Below are positions 8,156-15,236 of a DNA stretch of 64,000 nt, piece by piece; position 1 is the stretch's first letter, and the number at the start of each line of letters is the position of its first letter. This stretch comes from Demequina sediminicola (GTDB lineage: Bacteria; Actinomycetota; Actinomycetes; Actinomycetales; Demequinaceae): positions 310,001 through 374,000 of the forward strand of contig NZ_BBRB01000002.1 of assembly GCF_000975055.1 (NCBI RefSeq), in the 5' to 3' direction. The translations under genes were made by a program, and so were the position numbers. The notes below the pieces were generated by a model. It saw only the letters and a list, made by a program, of their open reading frames with translations, was not told where the DNA came from and made no database searches.

Positions 8156-8398
8156 ATGGCGGGTCAAGAATGTAGTGAAGCATTGGATCGTCTTTTCGAG
8201 TACATCGATGACGAGCTCCCAGCCGATGAGGTGCACCGGATCGGTGAACACCTCAAGACATGCCCCCCGTGTGAAGCCGAGCACCAGATCAAAGAGAAGA
8301 TCAAGGAGCTCACCTCGCATGCCGGAGGAGAGAGAGCACCCGATCAGCTCCGCGAGCGGGTACTTGCATCGCTGCGTGCAGTGCGCGAAGACGGCTAG
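8156..8398 (+). CDS. rsrA: Zinc-binding anti-sigma factor RsrA
   Basis: An 80-residue ZAS-family anti-sigma factor that binds SigR in the reduced state and releases it when its cysteines form disulfides. The key residues are Cys6, His32, Cys36 and Cys39 (HLKTCPPC). They have the same mutual spacing as Cys11, His37, Cys41 and Cys44 of Streptomyces RsrA, so zinc binding and redox switching should be intact. The ATG at 8156 follows the sigR stop by one base, which favours this start over longer in-frame ones that lie inside sigR. A bidirectional terminator follows 120 bp downstream. Confidence 0.94.
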   Translation: MAGQECSEALDRLFEYIDDELPADEVHRIGEHLKTCPPCEAEHQIKEKIKELTSHAGGERAPDQLRERVLASLRAVREDG

Positions 8399-8417
8399 CG
8401 CCAGTCCCGCATAGTTT

Positions 8418-8447
8418 CGGTTCCGCACAGTCCGGTTCCGCACAGTT
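8418..8447. repeat. 15-bp tandem duplication in spacer
   Basis: The unit CGGTTCCGCACAGTC occurs twice in direct contact (8418-8432 and 8433-8447, last base T in the second copy), followed by a partial CGG. It lies in the spacer just after rsrA. Comparable short tandem duplications occur near 49.2 kb and 54.0 kb. Confidence 0.85.
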
Positions 8448-8520
8448 CGGTAGCGCCGAGTCCCGGGCGCCACAGCGCAGAGACGTCACACTAGACATCA
8501 AAGAATCGCCTAGAGATGAC

Positions 8521-8555
8521 AAAAGGCCGCATCAGCATTGCTGGTGCGGCCTTTT
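8521..8555 (+). terminator. Bidirectional intrinsic terminator
   Basis: The outer stem AAAAGGCCGCA pairs with TGCGGCCTTTT and continues inward with a G-U pair and CAGC/GCTG around a three-base loop. Both flanks are A/T-rich, so it can stop transcripts from rsrA (plus) and from the bL37 gene (minus). It sits between these two convergent genes. Confidence 0.9.
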
Positions 8556-8575
8556 CCTTTACGTGAAAGGACGTC

Positions 8576-8650
8576 TTATGCGTTGGGACGCTTGCCGTGG
8601 TTGGCTGCTCCCTTGGCGCGTGCCTTGCGCTTACGGCCTCGCTTGCTCAT
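8576..8650 (-). CDS. Ribosomal protein bL37-type / AURKAIP1-COX24 domain peptide
   Basis: A 24-codon gene: MSKRGRKRKARAKGAANHGK followed by RPNA and TAA. The very basic SKRGRKRKARAK..NHGKRP pattern is the small AURKAIP1/COX24-domain protein found across actinobacteria and described in mycobacterial ribosomes as bL37. A strong SD (GGGGGAG) lies 4 bases before the ATG, and the bidirectional terminator follows directly. It is easily missed because of its length. Its role is structural, in the large ribosomal subunit. Confidence 0.9.
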   Translation of the reverse strand: MSKRGRKRKARAKGAANHGKRPNA

Positions 8651-8775
8651 GAGCTCCCCCTTTCTGACGCGGGTGACGACGTGACTCCCTATCTTCCCAC
8701 ACTCAAGTTCTGTTGAACGCCGTGGTGCCGATAGTCTCACTCAAGACCTACACACCTTGTGCCGATGGAGAAGTC

Positions 8776-9864
8776 GTGAGCAACGAGCCAGTTTCCGTGA
8801 TTCCCTTCCTGCACGCTTTGGCGAGCACTGGAGGGTCCGACCTGCATTGCAAGGTTGGATCCGCACCCCGCATCCGCGTCGATGGACGCCTGCGCAAATT
8901 GCAGGTGCCACCGTTGACGCCTGCTGACACGCGCAACATGGTTGCTCAGGTGCTGCCCGAGGACCTTGTCGCTCAGTTCCGCGATACGCACGAGGCGGAC
9001 TTCGCGTTCTCGCTCTCTGGCGTTGGTCGCTTCCGCGTGAACGCCTACGTGGCGCGCGGCACGGACTGCCTTGTGTTCCGTCGCGTGGCCGTCGGTGCGC
9101 AGCCGTGGGAGGACCTGGGGTTGCCACAGGTCATCGCAGACCTCGCTCTTGAACCTCGCGGACTCGTCCTCGTGACTGGCCCTACCGGTTCTGGAAAGAC
9201 CACCACGTTGGCTTCGATGGTTGACCTCATCAATACGTACCGCGAGGTCAACATCATCACCATTGAGGATCCGATCGAGGTCCTGCATCAGGATAAGAAG
9301 GCGATCATCTCGCAGCGCGAGGTGCGCTCAGACACCCTTGACTTCACGAATGCCCTCCGTGGCGCTATGCGTCAAGACCCGGACGTCATCCTCGTCGGTG
9401 AGATGCGTGACATCGAGACGGTCCGCGCTGCGCTCTCCGCCGCAGAAACGGGGCACCTGGTGCTCGCGACGCTTCACACCGTTGATGCGCAGGACACGAT
9501 TAATCGCATCGTTGACTTCTTTACGCCCCACGAGCAGAGCCAGGTGCGCGCGACATTGGCGCAGACTCTCCGCGGCATCGTCTCTCAGCGACTTGTGCGC
9601 AAGGGTGACGGAAGTGGCCGGACTCTCGCCGCAGAAGTCATGGTCAACCACGGCCGTACCGCGGAAGCGATCATTGATCCGTCGAGCCAACCTCCCATCA
9701 CGGACCTGATCGCTGAAGGCGAGTACTACAAGATGCAGACCTTCGACCAGCACCTCTTTACGTTGGTTCGCGATGGGCTCGTCTCGGTCGATGATGCTGT
9801 CGCTATCGCCTCGCGACCACACGATTTGACTGTGACCCTGAAGAACTCGGGCGTCATCGCTTAA
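8776..9864 (+). CDS. pilT: PilT-family type IV pilus retraction ATPase
   Basis: A 362-residue secretion ATPase of the PilT/PilU type. It shows the N-terminal GGSDLHCKVGSAPRIRVDGRL, Walker A GPTGSGKTTTLASM (about 133-146), the Asp box IITIEDPIE, Walker B DVILVGEMRD and the His box AETGHLVLATLHT. The motif after it, MRDIETVRAALSAAETGHLV, is typical of PilT rather than PilB. GTG at 8776 was chosen for its SD (GGAG, 8767-8770); a TTG at 8713 would add 21 poorly conserved residues. PilT powers pilus retraction and twitching, yet no other pilus gene is nearby. Confidence 0.92.
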   Translation: MSNEPVSVIPFLHALASTGGSDLHCKVGSAPRIRVDGRLRKLQVPPLTPADTRNMVAQVLPEDLVAQFRDTHEADFAFSLSGVGRFRVNAYVARGTDCLVFRRVAVGAQPWEDLGLPQVIADLALEPRGLVLVTGPTGSGKTTTLASMVDLINTYREVNIITIEDPIEVLHQDKKAIISQREVRSDTLDFTNALRGAMRQDPDVILVGEMRDIETVRAALSAAETGHLVLATLHTVDAQDTINRIVDFFTPHEQSQVRATLAQTLRGIVSQRLVRKGDGSGRTLAAEVMVNHGRTAEAIIDPSSQPPITDLIAEGEYYKMQTFDQHLFTLVRDGLVSVDDAVAIASRPHDLTVTLKNSGVIA

Positions 9865-9928
9865 GAAATCCCTGGTATTCCGGCATTTTGCCAAAAACAT
9901 ACAGACACTTCTCAATGTTTTAGCCGGA

Positions 9929-9961
9929 GTACACCTTCCGTTCATTCAAAGTTTAATTTAC
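9929..9961 (+). promoter_or_regulatory. PHO box (PhoP-type direct repeats) upstream of pstS
   Basis: Three direct repeats are spaced exactly 11 bases apart: GTACACC (9929), GTTCATT (9940) and GTTTAAT (9951), each followed by four less conserved bases. This is the layout of actinobacterial PHO boxes (GTTCACC-like units every 11 bp) bound by phosphorylated PhoP under phosphate starvation. It lies 83 bp before the pstS start. Confidence 0.75.
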
Positions 9962-10043
9962 CTGCTTACTCTCGGTTCTAGTCGGCACAAAGCCGATGCC
10001 AATCCCTCTGCGGCGCCCCCCGGCGTCGACGAAAGGACCGAGA

Positions 10044-11036
10044 GTGACCACTAAGCTTCCCAAGTTCGCCGCATCTGGAGCGTTCGCGCTTTCCGCAGCA
10101 CTTCTGCTTGCCGCATGCGGAGGTACTTCTGACGACGCCGACGGCGCAGAAGCCTCGTCTTCTGCAGCCGCAGGTGGTTCCGGACTGTCCGGCACCATCG
10201 CAGCCGATGGCTCATCGACGGTCGCACCGCTGACCGAAGCAGCCGCTGACGCCTACCGCGATGTTGAGGCCGACGTGCAAGTCACGGTCGCCACGTCAGG
10301 TACCGGTGGCGGTTTCGCCGCATTCTGCGCCAACGAGACTGACATCTCCGATGCTTCGCGTCCCATTAAGGACGAAGAGGCAGACCTGTGCGCCGAAGCC
10401 GGCGTTGAGTTCACCGAGATCATCATCGCCAACGACGGTCTCTCCGTCGTGGTGAACCCCGAGAACGACTGGGCACAGTGCCTCACCACCGAGCAACTCG
10501 CCACCATCTGGGCTCCCGAGTCCGAAGGTGAAGTGATGTCGTGGGCAGACGTCGACCCATCGTTCCCTGACGAGCCACTGACCCTGTACGGAGCCGGTAC
10601 CGACTCCGGTACTTTCGACTACTTCACCGACGTCATCAACGGCGAAGAAGGCGCGAGCCGCACCGACTACAGCCCCTCGGAAGACGACAACGTCACGATC
10701 CAGGGTGTGTCGGGTGAACTCGGCGCGATGGGGTACTTCGGTCTGAGCTACCTCGAAGAGAACCCCGACATCATCAAGGGTGTGGAGATTGACGGCGGTG
10801 AGGGCTGCGTCTACCCCTCGACCGAGACCGTCCAGGACGGCTCTTACTCGCCGCTGGGCCGCCCGCTGTTCATCTATGTGAACAACGCCAACTACGCCGA
10901 GAAGCCTGAGCTGCGCGACTTCATCGACTACTACGTCAGCAACTCCGGCGACATTGCAGAGTCCGCCCTGTTTGTGCCGCTGACCGATGACCAGGTCGAG
11001 ACCGCAGAGTCCGAACTGGCATCCCTCGTCAACTAA
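10044..11036 (+). CDS. pstS: Phosphate ABC transporter substrate-binding lipoprotein
   Basis: A 330-residue lipoprotein that captures inorganic phosphate outside the membrane for PstCAB. It has a signal sequence with lipobox LLLAACGG (Cys near residue 26), an Ala/Ser linker, then the PstS fold: SGTIAADGSSTVAPLTEAAAD, TSGTGGGFAAFCANETDISDASRPI and LYGAGTDSGTFDYFTD, all phosphate-binding segments. GTG at 10044 is preferred: it has GAAAGGA upstream and gives a compact signal peptide. First gene of pstSCAB, behind a PHO box and followed by a strong hairpin before pstC, which may raise PstS levels above the membrane parts. Confidence 0.95.
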   Translation: MTTKLPKFAASGAFALSAALLLAACGGTSDDADGAEASSSAAAGGSGLSGTIAADGSSTVAPLTEAAADAYRDVEADVQVTVATSGTGGGFAAFCANETDISDASRPIKDEEADLCAEAGVEFTEIIIANDGLSVVVNPENDWAQCLTTEQLATIWAPESEGEVMSWADVDPSFPDEPLTLYGAGTDSGTFDYFTDVINGEEGASRTDYSPSEDDNVTIQGVSGELGAMGYFGLSYLEENPDIIKGVEIDGGEGCVYPSTETVQDGSYSPLGRPLFIYVNNANYAEKPELRDFIDYYVSNSGDIAESALFVPLTDDQVETAESELASLVN

Positions 11037-11044
11037 TACGTGAC

Positions 11045-11079
11045 ACCTGGGGGCGGGCCATCGTGGCCCGCCCCCAGGT
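11045..11079 (+). terminator. Strong intercistronic hairpin between pstS and pstC
   Basis: A perfect 16-bp stem (ACCTGGGGGCGGGCCA and its complement) closes on a TCG loop. No T-run follows, so it looks less like a full terminator and more like a partial attenuator or a 3' mRNA-stabilising element. Confidence 0.75.
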
Positions 11080-11103
11080 TCGCTATGTAAGGCGGTCCTT
11101 CTC

Positions 11104-12036
11104 TTGACCTCAGTAACGGCGCGCACGACGCCGCCCACCCCCGACCTACGACGGCGCCCGCGCCCCGGCGACATCGCCGCGCGTATGGGATTCAGGTTTG
11201 CCGCAGGACTCACGATCGCAATCACGCTGGGCATCCTCATCGCGCTCATCGTTCCGTCCGTGGAGTTCTTCTCTGAAGTGCCCGTGAACGAGTTCCTGTT
11301 CGGTACCCGCTGGGCACCCCGCTTCGCTGACGCTTCATTCGGTGTAGTTCCGCTCATCACGGCCACTGCGTGGACGACGGCAATTGCACTCTTCTTCGCG
11401 ATCCCGCTCGGGCTCGGTGCCGCGATCTTTATGTCGGAGTTCGCCCACCAGCGCACCCGCCGCATCCTCAAGCCCGTCCTCGAAGTCCTCGCAGGAATCC
11501 CTACGGTGGTCTACGGCTACTTCGCGGTCCAGTTCATCCAGGCCGTGGTGTTCCGAGACTGGCTGAAGCTCGAGACAGGCTCGTTCTCAGTGCTGTCCGC
11601 AGGCTTCGTCATGGGCATCATGATCATCCCGACGATCGCCTCGATCAGCGAGGACGCCATGTCTGCGGTGCCCAATAGCTTGCGGCAAGGCTCGGCAGCT
11701 CTTGGAGCAACGAGGCGGCAGACCGCGCTCAAGGTCGTCTTTCCCGCAGCTCTTTCAGGCATCATTGCCGCGATTGTCTTGGGCGTGTCTCGTGCGGTCG
11801 GTGAAACCATGATCGTGGCGCTTGCCGCAGGCCAGCAAGCACGCATCGTTGGTGGGCCCCTCGAAGCTGGCCAAACCATGACGGGCTTTATCGCGAACGC
11901 TGCGTTGGGTGACTCGCGAGTCGGGTCTCTCGAATACAACACGCTCTTTGCAGTAGGACTCCTGCTCTTTGTGATCACACTGCTGATCAACCTCGTGAGC
12001 ATTTGGATTGTCCGCCGATTCCGGGAGGCCTACTAA
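11104..12036 (+). CDS. pstC: Phosphate ABC transporter permease PstC
   Basis: A 310-residue inner-membrane permease with about six transmembrane helices. The cytoplasmic EAA loop is visible as MSAVPNSLRQGSAALGATRRQTALKVVFP, and the fold shows FFAIPLGLGAAIFMSEFA and LGVSRAVGETMIVALAAG, typical of PstC. The N-terminus carries a Pro/Arg-rich leader (TPPTPDLRRRPRPGD). The start is a TTG at 11104 with AAGGCGG nine bases upstream; no better start is seen. The stop overlaps pstA as TAATG. Confidence 0.94.
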   Translation: MTSVTARTTPPTPDLRRRPRPGDIAARMGFRFAAGLTIAITLGILIALIVPSVEFFSEVPVNEFLFGTRWAPRFADASFGVVPLITATAWTTAIALFFAIPLGLGAAIFMSEFAHQRTRRILKPVLEVLAGIPTVVYGYFAVQFIQAVVFRDWLKLETGSFSVLSAGFVMGIMIIPTIASISEDAMSAVPNSLRQGSAALGATRRQTALKVVFPAALSGIIAAIVLGVSRAVGETMIVALAAGQQARIVGGPLEAGQTMTGFIANAALGDSRVGSLEYNTLFAVGLLLFVITLLINLVSIWIVRRFREAY

Positions 12037-12941
12037 TGGCGCGCCGCACCATGCAAGAGACGGTTCACACCACGATCCGTCACAAGGCACGAAGCGGGGA
12101 GAGCAGCCCCAAGTCCATCGGGTTCCTCGTCATCCTTTGGCTTGCGATTCTGTTCGCCCTCGTGTTCCTGACGGTCCTGATCGTCACGACCTTCATCGAT
12201 GGTTGGAACCGACTAGATTCCCGACTCTTCACGGAGTACCCGGCCTCGGATCCTGAAGATGCGGGAGCCCGTCCGGCGATCCTTGGATCGCTTTGGGTGA
12301 TTGGCACCACGGCGTTGATGACCATCCCCCTGGGCGTCGCCGCAGCGATCCACATGGAGGAGTTCGCGAACCGGCATCACTGGTTCAGCCGAATTGTCGA
12401 AGTGAATGTGCAGAACCTCGCCGCAATTCCCGCCGTGATCTACGGCATGCTGACCCTCGGTGCCATGGGACTGATGGGGGTCTCGAACAAGAACCAGGTG
12501 TGGGTGGGGGCGCTCGCCCTATCGATGCTGATCTTGCCCGTGGTGATCATCGCGACGCGAGAGTCGCTGCGCGCTGTTCCCTCGGAAATCCGCCAGGGTT
12601 CTCTCGCAGTAGGCGCAACGCCATTGCAAACCGTGGTGCGTAACACCTTGCCAGCCGCCGTTCCGGGTATTGCGACCGGCTCCATCCTTGCCTTGTCGCG
12701 AGCGTTGGGTGAGGCAGCGCCACTGCTGCTCTTGGGTGGGCTCGTATTCCTTAGCTTCGACCCGAACGGTCTCACCAGCGGGTACACCACCATGCCTATC
12801 CAGATCTTTAACTGGACGTCACGCCCTCAAGCGGGCTTCCACGAACTCGCGGCTGCAGCGAGCGTGCTGCTCCTGGTGATGCTCCTCGCCATGAACGCCT
12901 TGGCAATCCTCATCCGTAACCGTTACCAGAAGCGTTGGTAA
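12036..12941 (+). CDS. pstA: Phosphate ABC transporter permease PstA
   Basis: A 301-residue membrane protein, partner of PstC in the phosphate channel. It has six hydrophobic segments and the EAA loop [29 protein letters not shown], followed by [18 protein letters not shown]. The ATG at 12036 shares its A with the pstC stop and has GGGAGG just upstream, so translation is coupled. An in-frame ATG 11 codons earlier lies inside pstC and lacks support. Confidence 0.94.
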   Translation: MARRTMQETVHTTIRHKARSGESSPKSIGFLVILWLAILFALVFLTVLIVTTFIDGWNRLDSRLFTEYPASDPEDAGARPAILGSLWVIGTTALMTIPLGVAAAIHMEEFANRHHWFSRIVEVNVQNLAAIPAVIYGMLTLGAMGLMGVSNKNQVWVGALALSMLILPVVIIATRESLRAVPSEIRQGSLAVGATPLQTVVRNTLPAAVPGIATGSILALSRALGEAAPLLLLGGLVFLSFDPNGLTSGYTTMPIQIFNWTSRPQAGFHELAAAASVLLLVMLLAMNALAILIRNRYQKRW

Positions 12942-12957
12942 CCCAGAAAGGTCCGCT

Positions 12958-13827
12958 GTGAATGACATCCGCAATACTTCCGTAGCCCCAGAACGTACCG
13001 GCTCGACGAACACCATCGTGCACGCATCGGCCCGGCCCTCTCTTGAGGTCCCCGTGCTCGACTGCGACTCGGTGAGTATCTTCTACGACGACTTCCGTGC
13101 AGTCCACGACGTCAACTTCGCATGCTTGCGCAACGAGATCACCGCGCTCATCGGCCCATCGGGCTGTGGCAAGTCAACGGTGCTTCGCTCGTTTAACCGC
13201 ATGAATGACCTCATCGAAGGCGCTCGCGTTGAAGGTGCCATCACCTACCGCGGTGAGGACATCTATGGTCCCGAGGTCGATGCAATCGAGGTCCGCCGGC
13301 GCATCGGCATGGTTTTCCAGAAGCCCAACCCGTTCCCCAAGTCGATTTACGACAACATCGCCTACGGGCCTCGAGTGAACGGCATGAAGGTTGACTCGAT
13401 GGACGATCTCGTCGAGGAGGCCCTGACCCGAGCCGCGTTGTGGGACGAGGTCAAAGACAAGCTGAAGCAGTCCGCGCTTGGACTCTCAGGTGGTCAGCAG
13501 CAGCGTTTGTGCATTGCACGGACCATTGCCGTTCAGCCAGAGGTGATCCTGATGGACGAGCCGTGCTCCGCACTCGACCCGATCGCGACCTTGCGTATTG
13601 AAGACCTGATGCAGGAGCTGCGCAACGACTACACGATCGTGATTGTCACGCACAACATGCAGCAAGCCGCTCGTGTTGCGGATAAGACCGCCTTCTTCAC
13701 TGCCGAGGCAAACGACACGACAGGTGATCGCACGGGAGTGCTGGTCGAGTTCGGCGACACGGCAACGATCTTCGAGTCACCACACGACAAGCGCACTGAG
13801 GACTACATCAGCGGCCGGTTCGGGTAA
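12958..13827 (+). CDS. pstB: Phosphate ABC transporter ATP-binding protein
   Basis: A 289-residue ATPase that drives phosphate import. It has Walker [21 protein letters not shown]-loop [23 protein letters not shown], signature [16 protein letters not shown], Walker [14 protein letters not shown] and switch His in [16 protein letters not shown]. All are intact and PstB-typical. An N-terminal extension of about 30 residues precedes the domain. The GTG start at 12958 has AGAAAGG upstream. It ends two bases before the winged-helix regulator. Confidence 0.95.
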   Translation: MNDIRNTSVAPERTGSTNTIVHASARPSLEVPVLDCDSVSIFYDDFRAVHDVNFACLRNEITALIGPSGCGKSTVLRSFNRMNDLIEGARVEGAITYRGEDIYGPEVDAIEVRRRIGMVFQKPNPFPKSIYDNIAYGPRVNGMKVDSMDDLVEEALTRAALWDEVKDKLKQSALGLSGGQQQRLCIARTIAVQPEVILMDEPCSALDPIATLRIEDLMQELRNDYTIVIVTHNMQQAARVADKTAFFTAEANDTTGDRTGVLVEFGDTATIFESPHDKRTEDYISGRFG

Positions 13828-13829
13828 CC

Positions 13830-14561
13830 ATGACTGCGCACACCCCGTGGCCCCGAACGGTGCTTGCTGTGGGGCTGGACCGTCAGCGCCACCTGCGGGG
13901 ACGCCACGACGAGTATCTCCGAGCGGGCGTCGTGGTGCAGGTCGTCGATACCGGTGTGGATGCGCTGGTGCGCCTTGGACGTGATCGCGATATCGCTGCG
14001 GTCATGGTGGGCCCCGGAGTGCGTGACATGGAGCTCGAGGGCCTGGTCGATGTGGTGATGCGTTTGGGGCATACGCCGGTGATCGTCGCGGCCGAGCGGG
14101 AGGCCGCGAGCCTCCCCCCGGTCGTGGCGAAGGTCCACACAGAGCCGATGCTGCTCCCGGCAAGTCCTCAACGGCTGCGGGCCGCTCTGGAACGACTTCC
14201 CGAGAGGCATGTGCCCGAACTGAGGCCACTCCAGGTGGGAGAGCTGATCGTCGAACGCGAAGCCCATGGGGCGCGCTGGCATGGCCGCAGAGTTGTCCTC
14301 GGGCCTCTGTTGCTCGATCTCATGACGGCACTCGTCAATGCCTACCCCGCGGTGGTGAGCCCGGAGGATCTGGCTCGCGAATGCGGTGCGACGGGCGCCG
14401 GTGCGGTCTCCCGTGTGCGTGTGGGTGTTGGCCGTGCGCGAGATGCGTTCGCGCAGGCCGTCCCGTGGGCAGTGCCGCCCATCGAGACTGTGCGCGGCAT
14501 TGGCTATACCTTGAGGGTGGACGCCGTGGTTCCGATGAGGTCCGTGATCAAGTCATCCTGA
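13830..14561 (+). CDS. Atypical OmpR/PhoB-type winged-helix regulator
   Basis: A 243-residue protein with two domains. The C-terminal part (about 130-232) is an OmpR/PhoB-type winged helix: LGPLLLDLMTALVNAYPAVVSPEDLARECGA, a recognition region around AVSRVRVGVGRARDAF and the closing ETVRGIGYTLRV. The N-terminal part (about 8-110) has receiver-like alternating strands and helices. However, the strand that normally ends in the phospho-acceptor Asp reads AAVMVGPG, and the N-terminal acidic pair is missing, so phosphorylation seems impossible. It starts two bases after pstB, with no kinase nearby. It probably regulates phosphate genes by a phosphorylation-independent route; this is inference. Confidence 0.75.
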   Translation: MTAHTPWPRTVLAVGLDRQRHLRGRHDEYLRAGVVVQVVDTGVDALVRLGRDRDIAAVMVGPGVRDMELEGLVDVVMRLGHTPVIVAAEREAASLPPVVAKVHTEPMLLPASPQRLRAALERLPERHVPELRPLQVGELIVEREAHGARWHGRRVVLGPLLLDLMTALVNAYPAVVSPEDLARECGATGAGAVSRVRVGVGRARDAFAQAVPWAVPPIETVRGIGYTLRVDAVVPMRSVIKSS

Positions 14562-14636
14562 TGGCACGGTCCGCGCGCTCCGCAGGGTACACAGTGGAGG
14601 CAGGGGAGCGCTTGTGGATGAGCGCGCTTGGTGGTG

Positions 14637-15236
14637 TTACCGCGGCGCAGCGACGCCGAGCCAGTCGTGCCAGGTGGAATGCAGCACCAGCCATGCCATG
14701 AGGCCGTAGCCAGCTTGGAGCGGAACTTCGCCGCCGCTGGTGTCCATGTCTGTCGCCCACTGCTCGTGGCGAGCCAGCGGGCCAAACATGTCGATGTAGG
14801 GCACGGCACGGCGGGCAGCGGACTCGTCGCACAGGGCCGCGTATTCGGCCACCGCTTGGCGATCGACTGCCGTGACTGGTGGCGGACCGGCAAGCATCAC
14901 GTTGAAGTTCAACGCCGCCGCACGGTCCAGGGTGTTCGCGAGGTTGAGGCGAGTCATCGTTGAGGACACACCGCGTGAGAGGTCGTGACGGCCAAGAGCG
15001 AAGAGCACGTAGTTCTCCGCGCTCTCGACTCCGTCTGGGCCTACACGTCGGAGGGCTTCGGAGTCCCAGCGCGTCGCCAGTTCCCCTGTGGTCTCACCAG
15101 GTACCGCGAGCGTGTGAAACCGCACGTCTTTGATCAGTGGCAACGTCCGCGCGGCCACGCGACCGGCCCAGCCTAGGGCTTTGGGGTCGCCGTGACCGGC
15201 GGTGAGCTCGTCGCCTACAAAGAAGACATTTTTCAT
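14637..15236 (-). CDS. SGNH/GDSL-like protein with altered catalytic residues
   Basis: A 199-residue protein with the SGNH hydrolase fold. The first block reads [22 protein letters not shown], so the nucleophile Ser of GDSL is Glu. The block III G-x-N-D appears as LGRHD, and the C-terminal DxxH region reads [19 protein letters not shown] without the His. Length and order fit the family, but the three usual catalytic positions are not conserved, so a classical esterase activity is unlikely. GDE variants are common in actinobacteria as far as I recall. Its ATG overlaps the kgd stop (ATGA), so it is the second gene of the kgd operon. Confidence 0.75.
   Translation of the reverse strand: MKNVFFVGDELTAGHGDPKALGWAGRVAARTLPLIKDVRFHTLAVPGETTGELATRWDSEALRRVGPDGVESAENYVLFALGRHDLSRGVSSTMTRLNLANTLDRAAALNFNVMLAGPPPVTAVDRQAVAEYAALCDESAARRAVPYIDMFGPLARHEQWATDMDTSGGEVPLQAGYGLMAWLVLHSTWHDWLGVAAPR

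Noticed and set aside
8713-8737. TTGAAC ... TAGTCT as the pilT promoter
   Set aside because: The spacing is about 13 bases, too short for a standard promoter.
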